A stretch of 64,000 bases of DNA, from the NCBI GenBank assembly GCA_041399205.1, contig JAWKTK010000012.1, forward strand, positions 62,001 to 126,000, given 5' to 3'. Below the pieces are notes generated by a model, which was given only the letters and a program-made list of their open reading frames with translations, made no database searches and was not told the DNA's origin. The stretch comes from JAGQOZ01 sp041399205. Lineage in GTDB: Bacteria > Planctomycetota > Planctomycetia > Pirellulales > Pirellulaceae. Within the stretch, counting starts at the first letter, position 1. Every line of letters starts with the position of its first letter. The translations under genes were made by a program, and so were the position numbers. Shown here piece after piece: positions 45,382 through 55,187 of the stretch.

Positions 45382-46036
45382 GCGGTCGAAAAACGTACAA
45401 ATCTGCTCGGCGCGTTTTTAATGGACTCGGGGACGAATTCCAAGTGGATGAAGTTTCATGTCTGCCGAGCCACCGCATGGATTTAGGCCATTCAACGTAA
45501 ATACTCCAAGAATATAAATAGTTTGCGTTGGTGCGAATTTGGCGATATTCGGGCCAAGGCATTTTTGGTACGTGGCGTCTTTTCTGACGAATACCGCTAG
45601 ATAAAATTCGGAAACGCCGATAAACTACGCAGGCGGTCAACAGTCCGATTTTGGAATATTTTGGACAAGTTGGTCGTTCCCTCGTGCTGGAAGGGAAAGC
45701 TCTGCAATTGGAAATCCCGCGTTTTTCGCGATTCAAGAGCCTGATTTAGTCGGGCTCTTTTTCGTTGGTGCGCGGCGATTGCCTGTGTTGGGTTATGTTG
45801 ACACTCGGTGTGCACAGCGATATCCTCACAAGTTTTACGCCTGAAGCGTAAACCAAGGTGAGACAAGGGATTTCGGAGGATGGTGACGAGTTCTGACATG
45901 GCCATGCGAGCATTTCAAAGATTAAGCCAGGGGTTAACGGACTAAATCAACCAGTTTTTATTGATCGATTTCGTGGGCGTACGCCAGAGGTGGCGGGTGT
46001 TAACTGCGAAACGACCTAGACATTAAGGCGTGGGCC
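45382..46036. other. 655-base gap between deoC and nusA, no protein gene seen
   Basis: Contains the upstream regions of both divergent genes. The usual rimP gene before nusA is absent. Features seen are an intrinsic terminator on the + strand (45736-45762) and a short palindrome (tttacgc / gcgtaaa, about 45834-45853). A 21-codon ORF near 45889 has GGAGG but no spacing to its ATG. The isolated terminator hints at a small non-coding transcript ending at 45762. Confidence 0.45.
45736..45762 (+). terminator. Orphan intrinsic terminator upstream of nusA
   Basis: Stem agagcc / ggctct (45736-45741 and 45753-45758), loop of 11, followed by five T. It points in the + direction, yet no + strand gene ends upstream of it within the previous 5 kb, so it may end a non-coding RNA or an attenuated leader. 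Confidence 0.6.
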
Positions 46037-47390
46037 ATGAATCCTTCCGAAGTACTGCGAATTGTTGACGCGATCCACCGCGACAAGAATATCGACAAGG
46101 AAATCGTCTTTCAGGCAATCGAATCCGCCTTACTGTCTGCCGCCAGAAAAAACTATGGTGAAGATGCCGAAATCGTCATTCGGATTGATAGAGAAGATGG
46201 TTCGATCTCCGGCGAATGTGATGGCGTTGCGTTAGATCCGGAAGAAACGGTTGGACGAATCGGGGCTCAAACGGCCAAGCAAGTCATCATCCAAAAAATC
46301 CGCGAAGCTGAACGAGACGCATTGTATGACGAATATGTCGAGCAAATGGGCCAAATGGTCAGCGGCGTCGTACAGCGGAGCGATGGCCGAGCGACAACGG
46401 TCTCGCTGGGAAAGTCGTAGAAGCCATTCTGCCTCGTGGTGAACAGATCCCTTTGCGAAACTTCATCATGCGAATGAACGAGTTCGCACGACGGTGTTTG
46501 ATGTTCGCAAAGAAGGTAGCCGAGCCAAAGTGGTGCTGAGTCGGACTCGGCCACAATTAGTTCAACGATTGTTCGAACAAGAGATCCCTGAAATCGCAGA
46601 AGGCGTGATTGAAGTTCGCGCGATGGCTCGCGAGCCCGGTTATCGCAGCAAAGTAGCCGTTAGTAGCGCCGATCAACGTGTCGACTGCGTGGGTGCGTGC
46701 GTAGGCGTGCGAGGTAACCGGATCAAGAATATTGTGGACGAACTGGCCGGAGAACGGATTGATATCGTTCGCTGGAGCGACGATATGCAGGTCCTGATTC
46801 CCAACGCGTTGCAGCCGGCCGAAGTCGACGAAGTGATTCTCTGTAAAATGATGGGCCGAGCGATCGTGTTGGTTCGTGAAGATCAGCTGTCGCTGGCAAT
46901 TGGTCGCCGAGGCCAGAATGTGCGGTTGGCTAGTAAGCTTTGCGGTTGGGACATTGAAATCATGACCCAGGAAGAACTGCAGGAGCAAATTGAAAACGCC
47001 GTTGTAGGCTTTTCCGCGCTGGAAGGCATGACGGACGAATTGGCAGAAATGCTGGTGGGCGAAGGTTTTCTTTCGTATGACGACTTATCCGTGATTGAAC
47101 CCGACGACCTCATGCGAATGGGGGGGATTGCGGAGGAGCAGGTTGACAGAATTGTCGAACAGGCCGAAGAAAAGGCAGAAGAAGCCGAAGCGGCAGCCGC
47201 ATTAGAGCGGAAACGAGCGAAAGAACAGGAACGAATTGATCGAGCTACCGCCGAGGCAGAAGAACTAGAGCGTCGACGCGAAGCTCAAAAGGCTGCTGAA
47301 TCGCCCGAACAGGGAGTGGAACCTGGCGAGTCTGGTGATACACTTAATGCCCAGGATGATTCAGCAAATTCGGAAGAACCGGGTTCGTAA
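46037..47390 (+). pseudogene. nusA: Transcription elongation factor NusA with two close frameshifts
   Basis: ATG 46037 begins a typical NusA N-terminal domain; the frame hits TAG at 46418-46420. VEAILPRGEQIP continues in a second frame (46417-46452) and HHANERVRTTVFDVR in a third (from about 46452), which stays open to 47390 with the S1 remainder, KH1 and KH2 domains (CVGVRGNRIKNIVDELAGERIDIVRWS, IGRRGQNVRLASKLCGW). A C-terminal helix-hairpin-helix-like region and an acidic, Ala/Glu-rich tail follow. Single lost bases near 46414 and 46452 (in short G and T runs) would restore a protein of about 451 residues. NusA is essential, so sequence error is the likeliest cause. No rimP lies upstream; infB follows. 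Confidence 0.88.
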
Positions 47391-47648
47391 ATTCGGATCG
47401 GCCGATGCCCCGGTGTGGGGTGGAGATTGTCAGATTAAAGAGGATTGGAGCGATGGTCCGTGCTGTGTAGTGCGGAGTTCGCTTGTTTTTTGAGCTACTC
47501 TCTAACACAGACTTACCTTGCGAATCGCATCGCCGTTGGTTGAATTGACATTTGTATTCGCAAGATTTCTGTCGGCAAAAGCTGGGAGAACGCGCAATGG
47601 TTTAGTTTTTGATTGGCGTTGGTTAGACGCGAAAAAGAGGAGGGCAAA

Positions 47649-50519
47649 GTGCCCATACGTATTTACGCCTTAGCAAAAGATTTGAATATTGACAGTAAGG
47701 ACTTGGTGGACATCTGTTCCAAGGCGGGGATCACTGGGAAGGGATCTGCGCTGGCCAGTCTTACCGACGATGAAGTTGTCAAGGTAAAGGCGTACCTGTC
47801 TGATAAAGCAGGTCCAGCTCCAAGTTCCAGTTCTCCATCTTCCGGGCCTGCTCGTTCGGGCGTGACCACGCCGTTCTCTCGTGAAGATTACATCAGCCTT
47901 GCCGCCGGTTCGAAACCAAAGGTGATTAACGTCAAGTCTCCTAGTCGAAAAGGAGACCGCAAGGATACGGAATCAGACCAGCAGCCTGAAGCACCTGCGG
48001 ATGACGTTGGCACTGAATTTCCCGAAACGGAAGTACCCGCCGTAGAGGATTCTCCGGCAATTGCTGCCGAGTCAGCACCGGAAACTCCGGCTGCCGCACC
48101 TGTCAGCAAAGAGCCTGCTCCGGTGAAGTCGCCACCTCCGTTGTCCCGTCTGAGTGGTGCACCGGAACGTCCTCAGGCGTCCGAGATTCGTCGGCCCATC
48201 AATTTGTCAGGGCCAGTTGCTCGCGAAAAGCGCAGCGGTGGTGGGCAGAAGCCGCCACAGAAGAAAGAGCCAGTTGTCCGGGTCGCGGCTATCCCCGAAG
48301 CGAAGGCTCCGCCAAAGAAGAAAAAGGACTCGGAACCTGCGCCGCAAAAGCCCATCATGACGCTGCCGGTAGATGCGATTCGTAGCGCCAAATCTGGTTC
48401 GCGAGCACCTTTAGAGCAGTTCACTAAGCATTCGGACCGACGACGCGAAAAGGATAGTGAAGACGATATTCGCTCGCGGAAACCGGGCACCACGGAAGAT
48501 CCGTCAACAGCGGGCAAAGGGCGAGAAAAAGATCGCAAGAAGGGAAAACATCAGCCGGAAGAGCTAGATGACGAAAAGACATTGGCCAACATGGCCAGTA
48601 CCAGAGCGTCTCGGCAGCAGAAACGCCGTCGCAATGTTGTTTCGGACGAAGATGAAGGATCATCAACACCCTCACGGCCTCGACGTCGCCGATTGACGCG
48701 CAAGGGAACCAACACCGCGGCTCCTCGAAAAGGACGCGTTGTGGTCGAACTTCCTTGCACCGTGCGAAGTTTGTCCGAAGCGTCCGGTGTCGCTACGACG
48801 CAGATTTTGCGGACGTTGATGTCTATGGGGAACATGGTCAACATCAACGCCGAACTAGATGAAGAAATGGCCGAGATGCTGGCGGTGGAATTGGACATGG
48901 ATGTCGATTTCAAGCAGCCGGAGACTTTAGAAGAACAAATGCTGGCCGAATTGGAAGCGGTCGATGATCCGCCCGAATCGCTGAAGAATCGAGCTCCTGT
49001 GATTACGTTCTTGGGGCACGTCGATCACGGAAAGACGTCGCTATTGGATCGGATCATTGGGATCAATGTCGTATCGGGAGAAGCGGGCGGAATCACTCAG
49101 CACATTCGCGCGTACAAAATCGACAAGGATGGGCGCGAAATCAGTTTCGTCGATACGCCGGGTCACGAAGCGTTCACGGAAATGCGAGCGCGTGGTGCCA
49201 ATGTCACCGACATCGCGGTCTTGGTAGTTGCCGCCGATGACGGAGTCATGCCGCAAACTGAAGAAGCCATCAGTCACGCGAAGGCGGCAAACGTTCCGAT
49301 CGTGATCGCACTGAACAAGATTGATGTACCTGGCGCGGACGTCAACAAGGCCTTCCAGGATTTGGCAGCCAGAGAATTATTGCCAGTGGAATGGGGTGGC
49401 GAAGTGGAAGTGGTCAAAACCAGTGCCATTACCGGCGAAGGCATTGACGACCTCTTAGAAACGCTTTTGCTGACTGCGGATCTACATGAATATAAAGCCA
49501 ATCCGGATCGAGCCGCGTCGGGGGTTTGCTTGGAGGCCGAACAGGAAGTGAATCGCGGCGTAGTAGCCAAAGTGATTGTCAAAAACGGAACGCTCCGAGT
49601 TGGCGATGTGGTGGTCTGCGGTGCTGGGCACGGTCGAGTCAAGGCGTTGTACGACACCCTGGATACTCGCAAGCGTTTGACGGAGGCAGGCCCTTCCACT
49701 CCAGTTAGCCTGATTGGCCTGGATATCGCACCGGAAGCGGGCGACGCGTTTCATGTGGTGGATGATGTGGCGAAGGCGCGCGAAATTGCTGAAAACCGTC
49801 AGCATCAATCGCGGTCACGTTCGTTGTCGGGACGCAATGTTCGCGTTTCGTTCGAAGAGTTCAAGCGTCGCTTGGAAGATGGTCGCTTGGTACGAAGCGA
49901 AGAACAAGCAGTTCTGAATCTGATTCTGCGAGCGGATGTGCGTGGTTCGATCGAAGCGATTCAGAAAGAGCTCGGGAAGTTGGACCATCCGGAAGTTCGC
50001 GTCAACGTCATGCAAGCGTCCGTAGGAGCGGTTAGTTCGGCCGATGTTACGTTGGCCGATGCATCGGATGCTGTCATTGTCGGCTTCAATGTCATTCCAG
50101 ATGAAAACGCGCGAACGTTGGCCGAAGAACGAGGCGTCGAAATTCGTCGCTACGACATCATCTACAAAGTGTCGGAAGACATTAAGGCCATGCTGGAAGG
50201 CAAGTTGAAGCCAGAAGAACGAGTGACCGAATTGGGACGAGCCCTGGTTCAGCAAACGTTTAATATTAGCCGAGTCGGTACGGTAGCGGGTTGCCGAGTT
50301 TTGGCGGGCAACATTGAACGTGGATGCCGAATTCGCGTGAACCGGGAAGGACGCGGCATTGGGGATTACCCATTGGATTCGCTCAAGCGTGAAAAAGACG
50401 ATGCCAAAGAGGTCCGCGAAGGATTCGAATGCGGTATTCGTTTGGCCGGTTTCAACGATCTTAAGGAAGGGGATATCCTAGAGGCCTACAAGATTGAAGA
50501 ATTCGCCAGAACTCTTTAG
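47649..50519 (+). CDS. infB: Translation initiation factor IF-2
   Basis: A 956-residue IF-2 from GTG 47649, which has AGGAGG seven bases upstream (the open frame begins at 47613). The N-terminus (VPIRIYALAKDLNIDSKDLVDICSKAGI) is an IF2-N domain. A long, low-complexity Pro/Lys/Ser-rich linker follows to about residue 390, then a second IF2-N-type domain. The GTPase core has GHVDHGKT, DTPGHEAF and NKID, with domains II-IV and the C-terminal fMet-tRNA-binding domain (LKPEERVTELGRALVQQTFNISRVGTVAGCRV). It positions initiator tRNA on the ribosome. It forms a nusA-infB-rbfA group. Confidence 0.97.
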   Translation: MPIRIYALAKDLNIDSKDLVDICSKAGITGKGSALASLTDDEVVKVKAYLSDKAGPAPSSSSPSSGPARSGVTTPFSREDYISLAAGSKPKVINVKSPSRKGDRKDTESDQQPEAPADDVGTEFPETEVPAVEDSPAIAAESAPETPAAAPVSKEPAPVKSPPPLSRLSGAPERPQASEIRRPINLSGPVAREKRSGGGQKPPQKKEPVVRVAAIPEAKAPPKKKKDSEPAPQKPIMTLPVDAIRSAKSGSRAPLEQFTKHSDRRREKDSEDDIRSRKPGTTEDPSTAGKGREKDRKKGKHQPEELDDEKTLANMASTRASRQQKRRRNVVSDEDEGSSTPSRPRRRRLTRKGTNTAAPRKGRVVVELPCTVRSLSEASGVATTQILRTLMSMGNMVNINAELDEEMAEMLAVELDMDVDFKQPETLEEQMLAELEAVDDPPESLKNRAPVITFLGHVDHGKTSLLDRIIGINVVSGEAGGITQHIRAYKIDKDGREISFVDTPGHEAFTEMRARGANVTDIAVLVVAADDGVMPQTEEAISHAKAANVPIVIALNKIDVPGADVNKAFQDLAARELLPVEWGGEVEVVKTSAITGEGIDDLLETLLLTADLHEYKANPDRAASGVCLEAEQEVNRGVVAKVIVKNGTLRVGDVVVCGAGHGRVKALYDTLDTRKRLTEAGPSTPVSLIGLDIAPEAGDAFHVVDDVAKAREIAENRQHQSRSRSLSGRNVRVSFEEFKRRLEDGRLVRSEEQAVLNLILRADVRGSIEAIQKELGKLDHPEVRVNVMQASVGAVSSADVTLADASDAVIVGFNVIPDENARTLAEERGVEIRRYDIIYKVSEDIKAMLEGKLKPEERVTELGRALVQQTFNISRVGTVAGCRVLAGNIERGCRIRVNREGRGIGDYPLDSLKREKDDAKEVREGFECGIRLAGFNDLKEGDILEAYKIEEFARTL

Positions 50520-50605
50520 ATCTCTGGATATCCGGCATTATTTGAGAACATGGGCGGCGCAATGCCTTTTTTTGGCGTAATGTTGCTTTGGACAGGGTTG
50601 CAAAT

Positions 50606-51010
50606 TTGAGCAGTAGACGAACGTTAAAAGCTGCATCCGCAATACGCGAAGTGGTCAGTATGGCAATTCTGACCGAACTGCGTGATCCTCGTGTGGAAGG
50701 GGTGACGGTTACTTTTGTCGAAATCTCGAAGGACATGCGGCACGCTAAGGTCCATGTTTCAATTATGGGAGACCCCAAGAAACAAGACTTGGTGATGCAT
50801 GGCCTGAAGAATGCAACCGGGTTTCTCCAGCAACGAATCAACGACCGCATTGACGCTCGATATGTTCCGCGTTTGCAATTTGTGCTGGACAAAGGCGTCA
50901 AACATTCGTTTACGGTTGCCGAGATCCTGAAGGAAGTGTTGCCGCAAGAAGAACAAGACCAGGCAACACCGCCGAACTTAGAGGTTTCGGATTCGGAAAA
51001 TGACGATTGA
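50606..51010 (+). CDS. rbfA: Ribosome-binding factor A
   Basis: 134 residues from TTG 50606 (LSSRRTLKAASAIREVV); TTG 50588 is also possible. RbfA is a small KH-like protein that matures the 30S subunit. Matching features are the N-terminal basic helix, LRDPRVEGVTVTFVEISKDMRHAKVHVSIMG, and the RYVPRLQFVLDKGVKHSFTVAEIL segment near the C-terminus, typical of RbfA. An acidic tail of about 25 residues is appended. It lies 86 bases after infB. truB, often next, is not present. Confidence 0.93.
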   Translation: MSSRRTLKAASAIREVVSMAILTELRDPRVEGVTVTFVEISKDMRHAKVHVSIMGDPKKQDLVMHGLKNATGFLQQRINDRIDARYVPRLQFVLDKGVKHSFTVAEILKEVLPQEEQDQATPPNLEVSDSENDD

Positions 51011-51076
51011 TTGGCCCAGTAAACGGGTTAAGCAGACATCTTCGAGCGTTATTGGAAAGTAGTTGAGAGTTGTTTC

Positions 51077-52003
51077 ATGGCACCATCTAACCGAGCGGAT
51101 TCGATTGCTAAGCTGTTCAAAGGCTTGAAGAAAAACTTCAAATCGGTGTCACTGCCCGAGCGTCCCGTCTTGGAGCAGTTGCTGTTTGCGTGCTGCTTGG
51201 AAAATACCGACTACAGTGCAGCAGAAGAAGCGTTTGCACGGTTGCAAGAGTCGTTTTACGATTGGAACGAAATTCGAGTCACCACGGTTCGAGAATTGAG
51301 CGAGATGCTGGCGGGGGTCGCGGATCCGCAGCAAGCGGCTGCCAATCTCAAGCACACGTTGCACAGCGTGTTCGAATCCATCTACGAATTCAGTCTAGAG
51401 TCGCTCAAGAAGCAGAACCTGGGCGTCGCGGTCAAACAGTTGGAAAAGTATCGAGGTACAACGCCGTTCACGATTGCGTTTGTAGCTCAGAATTCGCTCG
51501 GAGGACATTCGATACCCATTTGCAAAGGCTCGTTGGATGTGCTGTACATCGTAGGCGTCATCTCAGAAGAAGAATGGGCCAAAGGGTTGGCTCCGGGACT
51601 GGAGCGAGCAGTATCCAAATCCAACGGACATGAATTTGCTTCACTGTTACACCAGATGGGAGCCATGTTGGTTGCCAGTCCGTTTAGTTCGCAACTCAAG
51701 AAACTCTTGTTAGAGATCGAACCTGACGCGAAGGCTCGTTTGCCCAAACGCATCACGGCAAAGTCCGAGCCGGTTGATGCGGACGAGACGAAAACGCCCG
51801 CGTCAACGTCAAAAAAGAAGACCGCAAAAAAAGCGACGGAAACGAAGTCGACGGATGGTGCCAAGGCAAGCACCAAGAAGACCGCCAGCAAGACGCCGGA
51901 CAAGAAGGCAACCAAGAAAACCGCGCCCGAAGCAAAAGCCAAGAAGAAGACCACCAAGAAGAAAACAGCGTCAAAGCAACTGTCACGCAAGAAGCCTCGT
52001 TAA
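51077..52003 (+). CDS. Endonuclease III-like helical domain with histone H1-like lysine tail
   Basis: A 308-residue protein in two parts. Residues about 20-215 resemble the helix-hairpin-helix glycosylase (HhH-GPD/endonuclease III) fold by pattern: PVLEQLLFACCLENTDYSAAEEAFARL at the start and FTIAFVAQNSLGGHSIPICKGSLDVLYIVGVISEEE where the catalytic hairpin would be. The catalytic Lys/Asp and the [4Fe-4S] cysteines are not obvious. Residues 225-308 form an Ala/Lys/Thr-rich tail with many KKT and TAKK repeats, like H1-type nucleoid proteins. It sits in the rbfA operon region. It may bind DNA; glycosylase activity is doubtful. Confidence 0.6.
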   Translation: MAPSNRADSIAKLFKGLKKNFKSVSLPERPVLEQLLFACCLENTDYSAAEEAFARLQESFYDWNEIRVTTVRELSEMLAGVADPQQAAANLKHTLHSVFESIYEFSLESLKKQNLGVAVKQLEKYRGTTPFTIAFVAQNSLGGHSIPICKGSLDVLYIVGVISEEEWAKGLAPGLERAVSKSNGHEFASLLHQMGAMLVASPFSSQLKKLLLEIEPDAKARLPKRITAKSEPVDADETKTPASTSKKKTAKKATETKSTDGAKASTKKTASKTPDKKATKKTAPEAKAKKKTTKKKTASKQLSRKKPR

Positions 52004-52191
52004 CCTTTCGGCAAAGTATGTCTGCAGCTTGCTTACTTCAGCACGTGTTCTTTGTGTGGGAAAACTGGTTCCGGTTTCATCGCGTGGTCTGGCCTTGATT
52101 TGCCGTTTCGGTGCGAATGCCAGCCGGTCGGCTCGCTCCGTCCGAATTCTACCCTACGTCGCCGCATGGACAGGAACAACCAAGGATCGGC

Positions 52192-54384
52192 ATGATGATC
52201 AAGATTGGGCGTCGCCTGTGGTGTCTTCTGATTGCCACTTCGGTCAGCTTGTTCGCGTGTCATAATGGAATGTCACAGGAGGCCGAGTTAGATGAGCTGG
52301 ACGTTCAGGAGGTGGTTTCGCTCCGGTCAAAGTCCGAGTTGGATCAGGATCGTTGTGAATCGTCCGCTCGTTTCGCGCTAGGTCGGCTCGCTTTTCGACG
52401 AGAAGATTTTTCCGCCGCGCTAGGGCATTATCAGCGTGCCTTTCGATATGCGAATCAATCCAGCACCATCTGTGTCGAGATTGTCGAATTGGCGTACCAC
52501 TTAGGCCGTTTGGATCAAGCGGTACGATACGCTGAATTCCTTTCTGCCGATTCGAAAATCGATCCCGATGTCGCTCGGCAAGTTGCGGTCGCTGCAATCG
52601 AACAAGGTGAATTGGTAGTCGCCAAATCATTGCTGCAACGTATCGTTGACGGTTCGTCCAAGGATGCTCAAGACGTGGATCCAGCATTGCGTGCGGGCCG
52701 CAAGATGGTGCAGTTTGAAATCGGTCGCATCGAATACCAATTGGGCGAATATGCTGCGGCGTCGGCAGCGTTCGAAAATGCGTTGTTTGGTAATCCGGAA
52801 GGCAATGATCTGTCTGTCGAATCTCTGTTTCAAAACCCGGAGGTTGTCTATGCCACGGCGGCGGATGTGTTTCTGGCTGCGGGCCGAATTGAATTGGCAG
52901 AACGAGCGTTCGCGGGAATGGATCAGCAAATCGGCAATCCCGCAGACAAGGCGATGCACTTGGCTCGTTTGGCCGCCGCTCGTAACGAATGGACTCAGGC
53001 TCTAGACCAACTTGGGCAGTACTTTTCGCAGGTCGATTTGGCAGGTGACGAAGCGATCGACTTAGCCCTAGATCTACTGCGACGGCAACACCACGAATTG
53101 TGGATTGAGAAGGGGATCGAGTTTCTACAGCAGCAAAGTGATACAGAACGCCATGACCCATCTGTGGAGTACCGCCTTGTCGAATTATATCTACGCAAAG
53201 ATAATCCGTCCGCAGCATTGAAGATTTTGGAACCGCTGTTGGAAATGACACCTACGGTCCCTGGCGTTGTACGTCGGTGTGAAATCTATTTCCATCAGCA
53301 ACGCACACCGCAGCTGGCGGCAAGTCTATGCGATGCGGTGGAACTTCTGGGAAGTATTGATCCGCTACTGGGAATCCTGGACCGCATCAGCCAAAATCGC
53401 GAATTCGCGGATCAACTTTGCCAGCAGCTTGCGATTGCTGCCCAGGGCCAAAACGTCACCCGCGATCGCCTGATCTTGCTGGCATATCTTCGCTTGAAAT
53501 TGAAAGATTATCAGCTCGCTTGCGAAGCTTCGAATACGCTTATTTCACTTTCTGCGGATGGCTATCCGTTTGACTGGGCCATGTCCTGGGCCATTTTATT
53601 GGCGGAATCATCTCAGTACTCGTCGGCGCGAAACGTGTTGCAGCGTTGTCTGGACGAAAACCCCAATGATGCATTGCGAGCTGAAATACAGTTCCATATC
53701 GCGGGACTGCAAATGCTGCTGAACTGCACCAGCGAAGCCAAATCGGCGGCGGCCGATGCCTGTCGATTGCAACCGGATAATTTGGAATACGTACTACGAC
53801 AGGCCTGGGTTTTCGGACGGTTGGGCGATTCCAAGCAGCAACAGGACACCCTTCGCGCTGGCTTGGAACAATCTAACGACGATTTTTCGCGTCCTGAAGT
53901 GCGAGCTATAGTGCGTACTATCAAGGTCGAACTCGCCAGCGTTTTGGCTCAAGAATCCACTGGCCAGGCAGAAGCCATCGAGTGGTTGGAACAAGTCCTG
54001 GACGAATTCCCGGATGACATCAATGCCATGAATGATCTGGGTTATCTGTGGGCTGACACGAATCAGCATTTGCAACGAGCGTTACACTTGACGCAGCGAG
54101 CGGTGCACGCCAATCCGTTGAACGGTGCTTATCGAGACAGTTTAGGATGGGTCTTGTTTCGGTTAGGAATGTATCCGGAAGCTGTCAACGAACTGCAAAC
54201 GGCCGTTGAGTTCTCCGATTCGGATCCCACAATCTATGACCACCTAGGCGATGCCCTGCTAGCCAGCGGACAACCCGACCTGGCCGTGAAGGCTTGGGAA
54301 TCGTCTCTGCGAAAACTGCACGAGAACGCGAATTTGTTGCGTGCCAAAATTCAATCCAAGATTGACGTTTTGAACGGAAAATAG
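52192..54384 (+). CDS. TPR-repeat lipoprotein of unknown function
   Basis: About 730 residues from ATG 52192 (ATG 52195 alternative); the frame is open to 52111. The N-terminus (RRLWCLLIATSVSLFACHNG) is a lipoprotein-type signal with Cys in a lipobox-like LFAC. The rest is almost all alpha-helical with many degenerate TPR motifs, for example SARFALGRLAFRREDFSAALGHYQRAF, DINAMNDLGYLWADTNQHLQRALHLTQRAV and LGWVLFRLGMYPEAVNELQTAV at the end. It is likely a scaffold on the periplasmic face of a membrane. It is followed by yebC after only 7 bases. Confidence 0.75.
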   Translation: MMIKIGRRLWCLLIATSVSLFACHNGMSQEAELDELDVQEVVSLRSKSELDQDRCESSARFALGRLAFRREDFSAALGHYQRAFRYANQSSTICVEIVELAYHLGRLDQAVRYAEFLSADSKIDPDVARQVAVAAIEQGELVVAKSLLQRIVDGSSKDAQDVDPALRAGRKMVQFEIGRIEYQLGEYAAASAAFENALFGNPEGNDLSVESLFQNPEVVYATAADVFLAAGRIELAERAFAGMDQQIGNPADKAMHLARLAAARNEWTQALDQLGQYFSQVDLAGDEAIDLALDLLRRQHHELWIEKGIEFLQQQSDTERHDPSVEYRLVELYLRKDNPSAALKILEPLLEMTPTVPGVVRRCEIYFHQQRTPQLAASLCDAVELLGSIDPLLGILDRISQNREFADQLCQQLAIAAQGQNVTRDRLILLAYLRLKLKDYQLACEASNTLISLSADGYPFDWAMSWAILLAESSQYSSARNVLQRCLDENPNDALRAEIQFHIAGLQMLLNCTSEAKSAAADACRLQPDNLEYVLRQAWVFGRLGDSKQQQDTLRAGLEQSNDDFSRPEVRAIVRTIKVELASVLAQESTGQAEAIEWLEQVLDEFPDDINAMNDLGYLWADTNQHLQRALHLTQRAVHANPLNGAYRDSLGWVLFRLGMYPEAVNELQTAVEFSDSDPTIYDHLGDALLASGQPDLAVKAWESSLRKLHENANLLRAKIQSKIDVLNGK

Positions 54385-54391
54385 GTCGGCG

Positions 54392-55141
54392 ATGGCAGGT
54401 CATTCTCATTGGGCCGGAATCAAACACAAGAAAGTCTTGGTCGACAAAAAGCGAGCCAAGGTATGGAGCAAAATCTCGAAGGCTCTGACCGTGGCCGCCA
54501 AAATCGGCGGTGGTGATCCCAGCAGTAATCCTCGACTACGAGTCCCACTGGCGGACGCCAAAGCCGCTCGGATGCCCAAAGACAATATTGAACGAGCTAT
54601 CAAGAAAGGGACGGGCGAACTGGACGGCGGCGATCTGGAAGAAATTCTGTACGAAGGTTACGGCCCCGGTGGTGTAGCCATCATGTGCGAAATCATGACC
54701 GATAATCGCAACCGCACCGCACCAGAATTGCGGAAATTATTTGAGACGCACGGCGGAAAGCTGGGCAGCACAGGATGCGTTGGTTATCTATTCGAACGAA
54801 AAGGCCTGTGCGTGATTTCAATGGACGCCGTCACCGAAGAATCTCTGATCGAATTGGCTGTCGAGGCTGGTGCGGATGACGTGAAACGAGCAGGATCGAA
54901 CTTCGAACTCCTCTGCAGTCCCGACGTCTATGCCGATTTGTTGGCGGCGTTGGATGCGGCGCAAATGGAACCAATCGTGAAAGAATTGACTCGTATCCCG
55001 TCCACCACAGTCGATTTGGAATTGGAAGATGCGCGACGAACACTCAAGCTCATGGAAGCCTTGGACGATCACGACGATGTCCAAACGGTATCAGCCAATT
55101 TCAACATCCCCGATCAGGTCATGGCCGAATTGGACGAATGA
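54392..55141 (+). CDS. yebC: YebC/PmpR family protein
   Basis: A full-length 249-residue member: MAGHSHWAGIKHKKVLVDKKRAKVWSKISKALTVAAK at the N-terminus, NIERAIKKGTGELDGGDLEEILYEGYGPGGVAIMCEIMTDNRNRTAPELRK in the centre, and an acidic C-terminal domain. YebC proteins were described as transcription regulators and more recently as factors that help ribosomes through difficult sequences such as proline runs; which applies here cannot be read from sequence. It is separated by 7 bases from the TPR gene and converges with aroF. Confidence 0.95.
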   Translation: MAGHSHWAGIKHKKVLVDKKRAKVWSKISKALTVAAKIGGGDPSSNPRLRVPLADAKAARMPKDNIERAIKKGTGELDGGDLEEILYEGYGPGGVAIMCEIMTDNRNRTAPELRKLFETHGGKLGSTGCVGYLFERKGLCVISMDAVTEESLIELAVEAGADDVKRAGSNFELLCSPDVYADLLAALDAAQMEPIVKELTRIPSTTVDLELEDARRTLKLMEALDDHDDVQTVSANFNIPDQVMAELDE

Positions 55142-55187
55142 CCCTTTCGGGAAAATGTTGATCTTGCCTTGCCGCCCTGATTCTAAA

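Noticed and set aside
45885..45955. 21-codon ORF with GGAGG upstream, before nusA
   Set aside because: The ATG directly abuts the GGAGG with no spacing and the peptide has no notable composition.
46400..46460. Programmed ribosomal frameshifting in nusA
   Set aside because: Two shifts within 40 bases and no slippery heptamer; the same indel pattern recurs in unrelated genes, pointing to sequence error.
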